A stretch of 64,000 nucleotides of DNA from Sandaracinus sp. (lineage in GTDB: Bacteria > Myxococcota_A > Polyangia > Polyangiales > Houyiibacteriaceae), in NCBI GenBank assembly GCA_020633125.1, contig JACKEH010000012.1:1-64000 (forward strand). Reading direction: 5' to 3'. Both the position numbers and the translations under genes were made by a program. Below are positions 7,460-16,743 of the stretch, in pieces. The first letter of the stretch is position 1. Each line of letters begins with the position of its first letter. The notes beneath the pieces were generated by a model that saw only the letters and a program-made list of their open reading frames with translations, made no database searches and was not told where the DNA came from.

Positions 7460-9001
7460 ATGCGCGTCTTCTTGTCGGGGCCCATGGGAGTCGGGAAGTC
7501 GACGGTCGCGCGGCGGGTCGCGCAGCGACTCGGGCTTCGCGCGGTCGACCTCGACGCGCACATCGAAGCCAAGGCGGGCTGCTCGATTCCGGAGATCTTC
7601 GCCCGGCACGGCGAGCCGACCTTTCGCGCGTGGGAGCACGAGCTCGCGACCGCGCTGGTCGACGAGGACGACGTGGTCGTCGCGCTCGGTGGGGGAACGG
7701 TCACGGACGCGCGGACTCGCCGTGTGCTTCTCGCGGCCGGCGTCTTGGTGACGCTCGACGCCCCGCTCGAGACGTTGATGGCGCGAGTGGGGGAGGGGAG
7801 CGGTCGCCCGTTGCTCGAGGGCGACGCGGCGGCTCGCTTGCGTACGGTCCTCGATGCGCGCCGGGCCGCCTACGCGGAATGCCATGCGCGGGTCGACGCC
7901 ACGGGCGACGTCGAGCGCATCGCGGACGCCGTGGTCGCGTGGGTGCGCGAAGAACCGGTCGCGGTTCCTTTGGGTGAGCGCAGCTACGCGGTCGAGATCG
8001 CGGCGGGGTGTCGATCGCGCCTCGAAGCACGAACCGCGAACCATCCCGCGCGTGTGCTCGTCGCGGATCGCAACACGGCGATCTACCTGCCGGCCTCGGT
8101 CTCGGAGCGCGACGCGGTGGTCGTGCTCGAGCCGGGTGAAGAGCACAAAGACGTTCGCGCCGTGGAGCGCATCTGGGATGGCGGGCTCTCGCTCGGCGGG
8201 GACCGCAACGCGTGTGTGGTCGCCATCGGCGGCGGCGTGGTCGGAGACCTCGCGGGCTTTGGCGCCGCGACGCTCCTGCGTGGGGTCGGCTTCGGGCAGG
8301 TGCCGACTTCGCTGCTCGCGATGGTGGACAGCTCGGTCGGTGGAAAGACCGGCTTCGATCGGCCCGAGGGGAAGAACCTCGTCGGCGCGTTTCATCAACC
8401 ACGGTTCGTGTTGTGCGACGTGGAGACGCTTCGCACGCTTCCCGTCGAGGAGCGAATCGCGGGGCTCGCGGAGGTCGTGAAGTCGGCGTGGCTCGAAGGC
8501 GAAGCCGACGTTGCCGCGCTCGAGCAAGACGCCGAAGCGCTGCGAAGCGGAGACGAAGAGGCCACCGAGCGTGCGATTCGGCGCAGCGTGCGAACGAAGG
8601 CTCGTGTGGTGGCGGAGGACGAGCGTGAGGCGGGAGCGCGCATGTGTTTGAACCTCGGCCACACCGTGGGGCACGCCATCGAAGCGGCGGCGGGCTTCGG
8701 GGGACTTCGGCACGGGGAGGCCGTCGCGCTCGGAATGGTGGCGTCGTTTCGCATCGCGACCCGACTCGGTGATTCGGACGCGGTCGCCGAAGCGCGTTTG
8801 ATCGCGCTCCTCGCGCGCTTGGGCCTTCCCACGGACCTCGAGCGTCACCTCGACGCGCACGCGCTTTCCTTCGTGGCGACCGATAAAAAGCGCGCGGGCG
8901 CGCGAGTGCGCTTCGTAGTCCCAGGTGCGCCGGGCGCGTACCGAATCGTACCTTTGGGCATCGACGAGGTCGGCCGCATGCTGACGTCCGGCTCCCCCTG
9001 A
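7460..9001 (+). CDS. aroKB: Bifunctional shikimate kinase / 3-dehydroquinate synthase (AroK-AroB fusion)
   Basis: A 513 aa cytoplasmic fusion for two shikimate-pathway steps. The N-terminal shikimate kinase (about 1-165) has the P-loop GPMGVGKST (7-15), the substrate-binding DLD (30-32), GGG (77-79) and the lid arginine in GRPLL. The C-terminal dehydroquinate synthase (about 170-513) has GGGVVGDLAGFGAATLLRG, SSVGGKTG, the Glu in AEVVKSAW and the His pair in NLGHTVGHAIE that bind zinc. DHQ synthase makes 3-dehydroquinate from DAHP and shikimate kinase phosphorylates shikimate, so the two steps are not consecutive. In many proteobacteria aroK and aroB are separate genes after pilQ; here the position is kept but the frame is continuous. 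Confidence 0.96.
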   Translation: MRVFLSGPMGVGKSTVARRVAQRLGLRAVDLDAHIEAKAGCSIPEIFARHGEPTFRAWEHELATALVDEDDVVVALGGGTVTDARTRRVLLAAGVLVTLDAPLETLMARVGEGSGRPLLEGDAAARLRTVLDARRAAYAECHARVDATGDVERIADAVVAWVREEPVAVPLGERSYAVEIAAGCRSRLEARTANHPARVLVADRNTAIYLPASVSERDAVVVLEPGEEHKDVRAVERIWDGGLSLGGDRNACVVAIGGGVVGDLAGFGAATLLRGVGFGQVPTSLLAMVDSSVGGKTGFDRPEGKNLVGAFHQPRFVLCDVETLRTLPVEERIAGLAEVVKSAWLEGEADVAALEQDAEALRSGDEEATERAIRRSVRTKARVVAEDEREAGARMCLNLGHTVGHAIEAAAGFGGLRHGEAVALGMVASFRIATRLGDSDAVAEARLIALLARLGLPTDLERHLDAHALSFVATDKKRAGARVRFVVPGAPGAYRIVPLGIDEVGRMLTSGSP

Positions 9002-9085
9002 CGGGGTCGTTCGAATCAGCGGTTTTCTTGGAGGCGCGGCGCGCGCCCGGTAGGATCCTCTGGCCCCGTGCGGGCGGAGGAATGC

Positions 9086-9751
9086 ATGCGGACTCACGCG
9101 CGGCTCGGACTTCTCACGTGCCTGCTCGCTCTGGTGGGATGCGTCGACGACAACGTCAGCGTGTTCGTGTCGGGCAACCTGGCGCCGTCGATCGACGATA
9201 CGACGTGCTCCTACGATCCGACGTCGACGTCGTTGCTCTCCCAAGGCCGGCTCGACGTCGCGTTTGCGGGAACCTTCGAGCTTCACCCCGCGATTCAGAG
9301 CCAGCTCCAGCAGCGCGGCCGTAGCGGGCGTCCGGAGCCCAACGGCATCTACATCACTCGCGCGGAGGTCACGCTCGAAGGGCTCGACGGACTCGCCATC
9401 GACTTCGGTGGGCTTCCGAACCCGTTCAGCGTGCCCATGTCGGTCTACGTGCCGCCCGCGTCGTCGCCGACCTCGCCAGGGTCCGCGACGGGAACCATCG
9501 TCGCGATTCCCGCGGACTACACCGTGTCGCTTCCGGTGGCGCCTGGGACGACCACGACGGTCGTCGCGTCCGTTCGGCTCGTGGGCAAGACGCTCGGCGA
9601 CATCGACATCGAGACCGGCGATTGGGTCTACCCGATCGAGGTCTGCAACGGTTGTCTGCTCACGTGTATGCCGGATCCGGAAAGCGAGCTCGTGACGTGC
9701 AACCCCGGTCAGGACCTGACGTTCTTCGATGCCGCGGCGTGCGGTCTCTGA
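9086..9751 (+). CDS. Predicted lipoprotein of unknown function
   Basis: A 221 aa protein. Seen: a signal peptide with lipobox LLALVGC (Cys19), then a domain rich in beta-type sequence with the phrases GIYITRAEVTLEGL and TVVASVRLVGKT, and a Cys-containing C-terminus (VCNGCLLTCMPD, LVTCNPGQ). A GGAGG site 5 nt upstream of ATG 9086 decides the start. It stands alone downstream of aroKB and is closed by its own terminator. I do not recognise a named family; comparable small lipoproteins are common in myxobacteria. The lipoprotein call is firm, the role unknown. Confidence 0.8.
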   Translation: MRTHARLGLLTCLLALVGCVDDNVSVFVSGNLAPSIDDTTCSYDPTSTSLLSQGRLDVAFAGTFELHPAIQSQLQQRGRSGRPEPNGIYITRAEVTLEGLDGLAIDFGGLPNPFSVPMSVYVPPASSPTSPGSATGTIVAIPADYTVSLPVAPGTTTTVVASVRLVGKTLGDIDIETGDWVYPIEVCNGCLLTCMPDPESELVTCNPGQDLTFFDAAACGL

Positions 9752-9773
9752 ACGACGAGCGTTCGAGCGAATG

Positions 9774-9796
9774 GGCCGCCTTCGGGCGGCCTTTTT
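9774..9796 (+). terminator. Terminator after the 9086-9751 lipoprotein
   Basis: The stem GGCCGCC / GGCGGCC with a TTCG tetraloop is followed by five T. It lies between convergent genes. Confidence 0.85.
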
Positions 9797-9874
9797 CGTG
9801 CGCGCTGGGTGACGCCGCCGGACCGCCGTCTCGGGATGCGAGGTCGGTCCGCCACGCGGGCTCGGCGAGCGTCG

Positions 9875-12800
9875 TCAGCCGCTCTCGCGGAGCCACCGGC
9901 CTCGGGCCGCCAAACAAGCGTCGGCGAATCCGAAGCGGACGAGGGCGCGTAGGGCGGACGAAGCGCGAATCGCGCGGACGTACGACTCTTCGGTACCGAG
10001 CGTCGCGTCGACGAGGCTCTCGTCGTCGTAGAGGAGCGCGTTGGCACTCCGGGCGATGCCGCCGTCGGCCAAGAGGCCGAGCTCCGCCGCGCGCTCCTCC
10101 GCCAAGCGGCGAACGTCGTCGTACGACGCGACCCCCTCGCGGAGAAGCTCGCGCAGCGAGCCTTGGGCGCGCGCCGGCACGATGCGCCACATCTCGCCGG
10201 CGAGGCTCGCGGCCTCGCTGGAAGGGCGTGGACCCGGAGGCCCGAACGCCGCCGCGAGACCGTCCAGCACGGCACGGGCGTCACCCGTGACGACCGCGAT
10301 CACGTGCGCCGGGCGCGCGAGCGAGACCGCGCGGGCCACCCGAAAACGCAGCGCGTCCGAGTCACGCAGGAAGTCGTCGCCGACGAGGACGCTCGGCGGG
10401 TCGGAGGGGAACCATCGGAGGCGGGCGTCGGGTTGGTGGTAGACCCAGCAATCGATCTTCGACAGGCGCTGCGCGCGCGAAAGCGCACGACCGAGCGGAG
10501 TGGGGCTGGCGGGCGCGACCCGCTGCGTTCCGAGCACACCCAGCTGGGACACGTCTCGTCGCAGCAACGAGGGCGCGGCAGCCCAGAGGACGGCCAGCGC
10601 ACGTTCGGTCGGCGTCTGCGGTCGGGTCGGGTCTTCGCCTTCCTCGAGCCGGTGCGACCAGCTCGTCGGGGGCGTGTGCGCGACGTCGTCGCCGAAGAGC
10701 GCACCGAGGTCGGCCAGGGCGTGGGAGATCGACATGGCGCCAGTGGCCTCCGCTGCGTTGCGGAGCAGGCGCGCGATGTCGATTCGTGCGGGGTCTTCGC
10801 GAAGGGCGCGGAGCAGCGGGGCGATGGCCTCGCGGGCACGCGCCCGATCGAGCAGGAAGCTCGCGAGCGCGAGCAGGTCGTCTGGCTCGCCTTCGGCGGC
10901 GGCGAGTCGCAACGCGCGCTCACGGTCGTCGACGGGGGCCGCGACCTGCCAACGCGACGCCGGCGAGGGCGCCACGTCTCGTTCCTGCGGGGCGGCGGCG
11001 GACGTCTCGTTGGCCTCGCCATCGGTGGCGAAACGGTCCGCGTCGACGGCGGGGGCCGCGTCGTTGGCTCCCGCCACGCTCACGTCACCCGCGAAGGCGC
11101 GCCGAGCATGGCTCGGGAACTCGGTCACGACCGTGTCGCTCGGCTCGTCGTCGCTCGGCGCGTCGTCGCTGGTCGGCGCCTCGGAGTCTTCGGAGATCGT
11201 CTCTTCGGAGATCGTCTCTTCGGAGGTCGTCTCTTCGGAGGTCGTCTCTTCGGAGGTCGTCTCTTCGGAGGTCGTCGCTTCGGAGGTCGTCTCTTCGGAG
11301 GTCGTCGCTTCGGAGGTGGTCGCTTCGGAGGTCGACTCTTGGGAGGTCGACTCTTGGGAGGTCGTCTCTTCGGCGGTCGTCGCTTCGGCGGTCGTCGCTA
11401 CGGAGGTCGTCTCTTCGGCGGTCGTCTCTTCGGAGGTCGCCTGTTCGGAGGTCGCCTGTTCAGAGGTCGCCTGTTCGGAGGTCGCCTGTTCGGAGGTCGC
11501 CTGTTCAGAGGTCGCCTGTTCAGAGGTCGCCTGTTCGGAGGTCGCTTGTTCGGAGGTCGTCGCTTCGGAGGTCGTCGCTTCGGAGGTCGTCTCCTCGGAG
11601 TCCGAGGCGGACGCCTTCGACGGCGCGTCGACGCGGGCGAGGCTCGCGACCTCGTTCATCGGAGGAGGAACGTGACTCGGAGAACGACGGTGTCGCTCTT
11701 CGACGCGCGCAACCCGTGGCGAGCTGGGCGTGTGCTCGCGGGCGCGGTCGATCCACTCACGAGCGTCACCCCGTCGCGACGCGTCGAGCAGACGCTCCGC
11801 CAGCGTCACGTAGGCCTCCGCGAAGAGCTCGCGGGGAACGTCGGTGTCCGATTCACGCTTCGTGATCTCGTCGCGAACAAGCTGTGCAGCGCCGTCCACG
11901 TCCTCGCGATCGTCGGCCATGAACGACGCGAGGATGGTCAGCGTTCGAACCTGATCCTCGACGTCCCAGGTGCCTTCGACGCGGTCGCGCAGCCCGCGTT
12001 CGACGGCGTCGAGCGCCAACACGCCCGCTTCGGCGTCTTGGCTCGAGACACGCTTCGCCAAACGCCGCAGCTCGGGTACCAACGCGATGCGCTGCGTCTC
12101 CGCCCAAACCAACGCGAGGCGATCGAACGCCGCGCGAGGCTGCCCCAGGTCGTTCTCGAGCAGGTCGACCAACATCTCTTCGAGCAGCAGGCGTCGCTCG
12201 ACGATCGTCTGTCGGCTCGCGAGGCTCGCGAGCGCTTCGGCCAAAGGCTCGTAGACGCACGTGCGGCGTGCGAGTCGCTCGAGCGCGAGGAACACCGCCC
12301 CTTCCGCGGGGTTCGCTCGGAAGGCTTCCAGGAAGGCTGCGAGCGCGAGCTCGTCTTGGCCCGCGCGCTCCAGCCAGCGCGCTTGCCGATAACGCGTGCC
12401 ACGCCGTCCGTGGGGACCCATCGCGCGTTCGGCGAGCGCGTCGTAGGTGCGACGCGCGAGGTCGACTTCGTTTCGCTCGAGGGCGAGGCGTTCGAACGAG
12501 AGGAGCAGGTCCGGGCTTCGGCGTCCTTCACCCAGCGCGCGCGCGGCGAGCGTCAGGGCCTCGGCCGGGTCGTCGAGCTCGCGTTCCACGATGGCTACCG
12601 CGCGCGCCCACAAACGCCCCGCCGCTCGCGGGTCCTCGACCGCGCGGTCGCGCAACCAAGCCACCGCGTCGAGCGGCGAGCCCGCTGCGACGAGGACCGC
12701 CGACGCGTCGAGCCACCCGTCGATGGCCGACGGATGCTCGGTCGAGAGCTCGATCAGGAAGGTCTCCGCGCGCTTTCGGTCGCCGTGCCGCCACGCGACG

Positions 12801-15800
12801 GCGGCGAGCTCACGGGTGCACGCTCGGCGCGTGTCCGGCTCTTCTTCGGCCGCCTCGCGGGCCAGCGCGAGCACCGCGAGCCAACGTTCGACGTCCCGAG
12901 CTTCGGCGTAGAGAAGCGCGAGCCGAGCCAACGCTTCTTCGTCGTGGGCATCCTCCGCGAGCAGACGCACCCACGCGCGCGCTTCGGGGCCGCGGGCGTC
13001 TCGTCCCGCGTGAAGGTGGGCGAGCTCGCGAAGCGCCTCGATGCGCTCGTCGGAATCCTCGGCGCTCCACGCGACGCGGCGTTCGACGACCGCGACGCGT
13101 GTCTCGGGCGAGCGCGCATGCCGCGCGGCCGCGGGCAGGAGCGTCTCGCCGCGACCGAGGCGATCGACCGCGTGAAGGAGCAACGACGCCGCGGCGTCGT
13201 GCGCGTTGTCTTGGTCGGCCTGCTCGGCCAAGCGCTCGGCGGCGTCCGAGATGTCGTCGAGCAACGACACGTCGCCCAAGCGCAGCACGTGCTCGGCCGC
13301 GCCCCGCAGCGTGGGCGCGTCGCCGTCGACCAACGCGGCGCGCAGACGGGAGGCCGCCAGCATTCTGTCGTCGGGGTCGAGGCGCGTCCAGCTCGACAGC
13401 CACGCGTGGCGTCGGTCCGGTGCGACGTGCGCCGTCACCTCGACGAGGCGGCGAAGAAGCCACGCGTCGTCGCCGAGTACCTCACGACAGCGCTCGAGCG
13501 CAGCGAGGATCTCCGGCGTCGGCGGGTCGTGTCGCTGCAAGAGCGCGAGGCACGCGTCGGCGGGGCGGGGATCGGCTTCGAACGCGTCGTTCAGCGCGAC
13601 GAGCGCCTCCTCGGGCGAGGTCTTCGATTCTTCGATGCGCTGCGCCGCGATGCGCGCGTGGCGACGGTCGTGGGGAAGCTCGAGCCGCGCCGCGTGGGCG
13701 GCCGCACGAAGCGACGGGTCGAAACGTGCGGCGAGCTCCAGGCGCGCCACGGCGTCTTGGCTGCGAGGTGCGAGCGCGAGCCAACGCGCGGCCGCGTCCG
13801 CGCTCGCCGCGTGCTCCCCCGAGATGGCGTAGAGACCCGCCAAGGTCGCGAGCGCGCGAATCGCTTGTTCGGGCGGGGTGCGGCGGTCGCGCGCGCGAAG
13901 CTCGAGAAGTCGCGCCAGGCCCGCGTCGTCGCCTTCGAGCCGGAAGAGGCGTTCGAGCGAGGCGTACACGCCCGCGTCGTCGTCGGCCTCACGAACGACC
14001 TCGTAGAGCTCGATGGCTCGCGCGCGCTCGCGTGGGTCGTCGCGAAGCATCGAGGCGAGCTTGCGCGCGTTCGCGGGGCTCGGGTCTCGGTCGTAGTCCT
14101 CCGCCGCGAGCGCGACGAGGCCAGCCTTGATGCGCGAGCGGTCGTTGAGGCGTGCGACCTCCTTCGCCGCGCGCGGATGGTCGGGCGAGCGCGCGAGGAG
14201 CATGGCCCACGCGTAGGACGCGCGTTGCGCGGAGCCGAGCCGCGCCTCGGCGAGCTCGGCGAGCTCTTCGAGCAGCGGGAGGGTGCTCGCATCGTCGCGA
14301 CGCGAGACACGCTCCAGCGCGTCCGCGAGGAATGCGACGTCGCGTAGCTCGGTGGCCATCGCGCGAAGCTCGGAGAGCGCGTCGTCGTCGTGCGCCAGCT
14401 CGAGGGAGCGCAGGAAGAGCTCGGCCGACCAGCCTCGGGCGCCAGGCAGGTCGCGGAACGCACGCGCCGCGCGTCGCAACCACCCCGCGCGTTCTTCGCG
14501 ATCGTCACGGCTCGAGGCCACGCGCTCGAGCCAGACCGCTGCCGTCTCGGCCCACCCCGCCGCCTGCGCGTCGCTCACGAGCGGCTCGAGCAGCACTTCG
14601 AGCACCGGCTCGGCCGCATGCGCGGTCGCCAACTGCTCGAACGCGAGGTCGGGGCGTTCGGCTTCTTCGGCGACCTCGGCAGCGAGCATGCGCAGCGTGC
14701 GGCGCTCGTCCGGCGAGGCGTCGCGCGCGCGTCGGTCGAGGCGCGCGACGGCCACTTCGGCCAGGCCGTCTTCGAGGAGCGCGGCCACGTACGCGCGAAG
14801 GTCGTCGAGGTCGCCGGTCTCGGCGAGGCGCGCGAGCAAGTGGCGCGCGCGCACGGCGTCGGTCGCGCGCAGCGCCAACACGGCGTCGCGGTAGGCAGGC
14901 GAGTGGGGGTCGAGCTCGCGCACCAGGCGAACCCGCAGCTCGGGCGAGGGCTCGTTCGCGAGCGCCGCCCGCATGTGCTCCTTCGCGGTCGCCAGATCGT
15001 TGCGCCGACGCGCGAGCAGGGCTTCTTCGAAGCGGGCCGAGGAGAGCTCGCGGCGGGTCGCGGCGGCGCTCGCGGCGGCGGCGTAGGCCGACGCGAGCTC
15101 GAGCCGATGCGTGGCCGCGCAAAGGGCCGCCGCTTCGCGAAGCGCGGCGGTGTCGGTCGGATCCGCGGCGGCGGCTTCGCGTTGCGCGCGGCACGCTTCT
15201 TCGAGCGATCCGTGATTCTCCTGCCAGAGCCGCGCGACCTCGCGCCACGCTTCCGCACGCTCGGGGCCAGGGGCTCCGAGTTGCTCGAGGCGCTGCACGT
15301 TCGCTTCGGCGCGCGCGAGCGGGTCGTCCCACGCGCCGCGCTCTTCGGGCCACACCCGCAGCGGGGCCGCGAGGGGCTCCAACGCCGAGTCCGCCCCCGG
15401 CGTGAGCTCGACCAGAGGGCCTCGCATCGGAGGAATCGAGGGAAGCAACGACGTGCGCGCGGGCGGCAAGTAGCTGCCGCGGCGAACTGGCGGCGGCGGA
15501 TCGCCCGGCGAGACGAGCGCCGCGAGCCCGGCCCGAACCAGCGCGGCGATGCGCGTCGCGGCGCCCGGCGCGCGCACCAGGAGCCGGGCGAGCGGCTGCT
15601 TGAGGTCGATGGCCTCGAGGCCCGCCCACGTGCGCGCGGCGTCTGCTTCCGGAAGCTCGACGTGCAGGTGGACGAGCTCGTTCGCCCGACCTCCCACGAT
15701 GCCTGCGTCGGAATCCGCGGCGCGACGCGCGAGCGCGTCCAACAAGAGCGCGACCAGATCCTCGCCCGGTCCGGAGTGCTCGACCGTCGCACGCGCGTCG

Positions 15801-16120
15801 AGGAGCGGCGCGCCGGCGTCCGTGGCCGCGATGCCAGCCACGAGGCGGTCCACCCAGGCCGCGCGACGCGCTTTCAGGAGCCGTTCGGACGAGAGCGCGT
15901 GTCCGAGCTGCGGGAGCTCGTCGGTGTCGGGACAGGAGGTCGCGTGGCCGGCGCGAACGAGAAACGCGCCGAGGCTCGGGTCGCCTTCGCCGCGATCGAC
16001 GCCGACCACCTGCCCGCCACGCAGGTGCACGACGCGCCCTCCGACGTCGAGGCTGCCGTCTGCGCGACGGCTCCATGCGTCGAGGAGCCGTCGTGCGACC
16101 GGACTCGGAGCCAAATCCAC
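9875..16120 (-). CDS. Giant alpha-helical (TPR-like) repeat protein with pentapeptide VNTR
   Basis: A 2081 aa protein, Ala/Arg/Glu/Leu-rich and almost wholly helical, with many degenerate TPR-like helix pairs (for example ARRRNDLATAKEHMRAAL). There is no signal peptide or clear membrane helix. Residues about 1505-1645 are a run of some 27 TSEQA/TSEET/TSEAT pentapeptides, a likely flexible acidic linker; a further helical domain follows to the end. The first in-frame plausible start downstream of the peroxiredoxin gene is GTG 16120; the frame stays open further upstream but there overlaps that gene. It is the last gene of the run small membrane protein-moxR-VWA-peroxiredoxin, suggesting a scaffold or adaptor role. 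The function is not recognised. Confidence 0.8.
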   Translation of the reverse strand: MDLAPSPVARRLLDAWSRRADGSLDVGGRVVHLRGGQVVGVDRGEGDPSLGAFLVRAGHATSCPDTDELPQLGHALSSERLLKARRAAWVDRLVAGIAATDAGAPLLDARATVEHSGPGEDLVALLLDALARRAADSDAGIVGGRANELVHLHVELPEADAARTWAGLEAIDLKQPLARLLVRAPGAATRIAALVRAGLAALVSPGDPPPPVRRGSYLPPARTSLLPSIPPMRGPLVELTPGADSALEPLAAPLRVWPEERGAWDDPLARAEANVQRLEQLGAPGPERAEAWREVARLWQENHGSLEEACRAQREAAAADPTDTAALREAAALCAATHRLELASAYAAAASAAATRRELSSARFEEALLARRRNDLATAKEHMRAALANEPSPELRVRLVRELDPHSPAYRDAVLALRATDAVRARHLLARLAETGDLDDLRAYVAALLEDGLAEVAVARLDRRARDASPDERRTLRMLAAEVAEEAERPDLAFEQLATAHAAEPVLEVLLEPLVSDAQAAGWAETAAVWLERVASSRDDREERAGWLRRAARAFRDLPGARGWSAELFLRSLELAHDDDALSELRAMATELRDVAFLADALERVSRRDDASTLPLLEELAELAEARLGSAQRASYAWAMLLARSPDHPRAAKEVARLNDRSRIKAGLVALAAEDYDRDPSPANARKLASMLRDDPRERARAIELYEVVREADDDAGVYASLERLFRLEGDDAGLARLLELRARDRRTPPEQAIRALATLAGLYAISGEHAASADAAARWLALAPRSQDAVARLELAARFDPSLRAAAHAARLELPHDRRHARIAAQRIEESKTSPEEALVALNDAFEADPRPADACLALLQRHDPPTPEILAALERCREVLGDDAWLLRRLVEVTAHVAPDRRHAWLSSWTRLDPDDRMLAASRLRAALVDGDAPTLRGAAEHVLRLGDVSLLDDISDAAERLAEQADQDNAHDAAASLLLHAVDRLGRGETLLPAAARHARSPETRVAVVERRVAWSAEDSDERIEALRELAHLHAGRDARGPEARAWVRLLAEDAHDEEALARLALLYAEARDVERWLAVLALAREAAEEEPDTRRACTRELAAVAWRHGDRKRAETFLIELSTEHPSAIDGWLDASAVLVAAGSPLDAVAWLRDRAVEDPRAAGRLWARAVAIVERELDDPAEALTLAARALGEGRRSPDLLLSFERLALERNEVDLARRTYDALAERAMGPHGRRGTRYRQARWLERAGQDELALAAFLEAFRANPAEGAVFLALERLARRTCVYEPLAEALASLASRQTIVERRLLLEEMLVDLLENDLGQPRAAFDRLALVWAETQRIALVPELRRLAKRVSSQDAEAGVLALDAVERGLRDRVEGTWDVEDQVRTLTILASFMADDREDVDGAAQLVRDEITKRESDTDVPRELFAEAYVTLAERLLDASRRGDAREWIDRAREHTPSSPRVARVEERHRRSPSHVPPPMNEVASLARVDAPSKASASDSEETTSEATTSEATTSEQATSEQATSEQATSEQATSEQATSEQATSEQATSEQATSEETTAEETTSVATTAEATTAEETTSQESTSQESTSEATTSEATTSEETTSEATTSEETTSEETTSEETTSEETISEETISEDSEAPTSDDAPSDDEPSDTVVTEFPSHARRAFAGDVSVAGANDAAPAVDADRFATDGEANETSAAAPQERDVAPSPASRWQVAAPVDDRERALRLAAAEGEPDDLLALASFLLDRARAREAIAPLLRALREDPARIDIARLLRNAAEATGAMSISHALADLGALFGDDVAHTPPTSWSHRLEEGEDPTRPQTPTERALAVLWAAAPSLLRRDVSQLGVLGTQRVAPASPTPLGRALSRAQRLSKIDCWVYHQPDARLRWFPSDPPSVLVGDDFLRDSDALRFRVARAVSLARPAHVIAVVTGDARAVLDGLAAAFGPPGPRPSSEAASLAGEMWRIVPARAQGSLRELLREGVASYDDVRRLAEERAAELGLLADGGIARSANALLYDDESLVDATLGTEESYVRAIRASSALRALVRFGFADACLAARGRWLRESG
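11181..11600. repeat. 15-bp in-frame tandem repeat (pentapeptide VNTR)
   Basis: About 27 tandem 15-bp units on the minus-strand coding frame give T-S-E-x-x pentapeptides: eight consecutive TSEQA, several TSEET and TSEAT, and variants such as TSQES and ISEET. Homogeneous blocks (the TSEQA run and the TSEET run) show local unit duplication by slippage. The length is always a multiple of three, so copy-number change would keep the frame. Confidence 0.9.
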
Positions 16121-16199
16121 CGCGCGACGGTACCAGCAAAGCCGCTCGTCACGCCGGATTTTGGCAGTACTGGAAGCCCGGGTCCGGGCCTTCGAACGC

Positions 16200-16739
16200 T
16201 CAGGGGGTGGGCGGCAGTCCCAACCAGGTGTCGACGCGCTCGAACGGGACGTGGTCGGCGATGTCGGCGCCATAGTAGGTGCCGACGAGAATCCCTTCTT
16301 CGTCCACGAAGAAGTCCGCGGGATGCCGGGTCTTGGTGCCTTCCATGCGACCCGGGACGAACCCCGCGGCGGCCGCCTTCGCCAGGACCGCCGCCCCACG
16401 CGGCGCGAGGAAACCCGCCAGCGAGCTCTCGAGGTGGTAGCAGCGGTAGAGCTCTTCGTCGGGGTCGCCGATCAGAGGGAAGGGCGGGTGTTGTTGCCCG
16501 ACGTACTCCGCGATCGAGTCGTTCGGCGACTGAAAGATCGCGAGCAGCTCGACGTGCTGCTCCCAGCGTTCCCAGCGGCGAATCATGTCCCGCACGCGCA
16601 GGTTGCAGAGCGGGCAGGACGCGTAGCGGAAGAACGCGATCCAGACCTTGCGGCCGCGCATTGCGCCGAGGTGGTGGGTCTCGCCGCGCCAGTCGCGAAC
16701 GCGGAAGTCGGGGGCGGGGGTTCCAGCGATGAGGCGCAT
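16200..16739 (-). CDS. Peroxiredoxin-like (AhpC/TSA family) protein
   Basis: A 179 aa thioredoxin-fold protein. It starts with the typical GTPAPDFRVRDWRGE and holds a CPLC motif (Cys42, Cys45) at the position of the peroxidatic/CXXC site, then FFVDEEGILVGTYYG near the end. This matches the peroxiredoxin-like family that reduces peroxides or acts as a thiol oxidoreductase. No signal peptide is seen, so it is probably cytoplasmic. It starts 4 nt after the VWA gene stop, so the two are almost certainly co-translated. The precise electron donor and substrate cannot be read from the sequence. Confidence 0.88.
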   Translation of the reverse strand: MRLIAGTPAPDFRVRDWRGETHHLGAMRGRKVWIAFFRYASCPLCNLRVRDMIRRWERWEQHVELLAIFQSPNDSIAEYVGQQHPPFPLIGDPDEELYRCYHLESSLAGFLAPRGAAVLAKAAAAGFVPGRMEGTKTRHPADFFVDEEGILVGTYYGADIADHVPFERVDTWLGLPPTP

Positions 16740-16743
16740 GCGA

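Noticed and set aside
10163..14347. A very long open frame on the plus strand (about 1390 codons) opposite the giant repeat protein
   Set aside because: It is the mirror of a high-GC coding strand, has arginine-rich nonsense composition and no domain. The minus-strand protein has normal composition and operon context.
14390..16732. Another long plus-strand frame opposite the same protein
   Set aside because: Same explanation; antisense frames stay open because of the strong third-position G/C bias.
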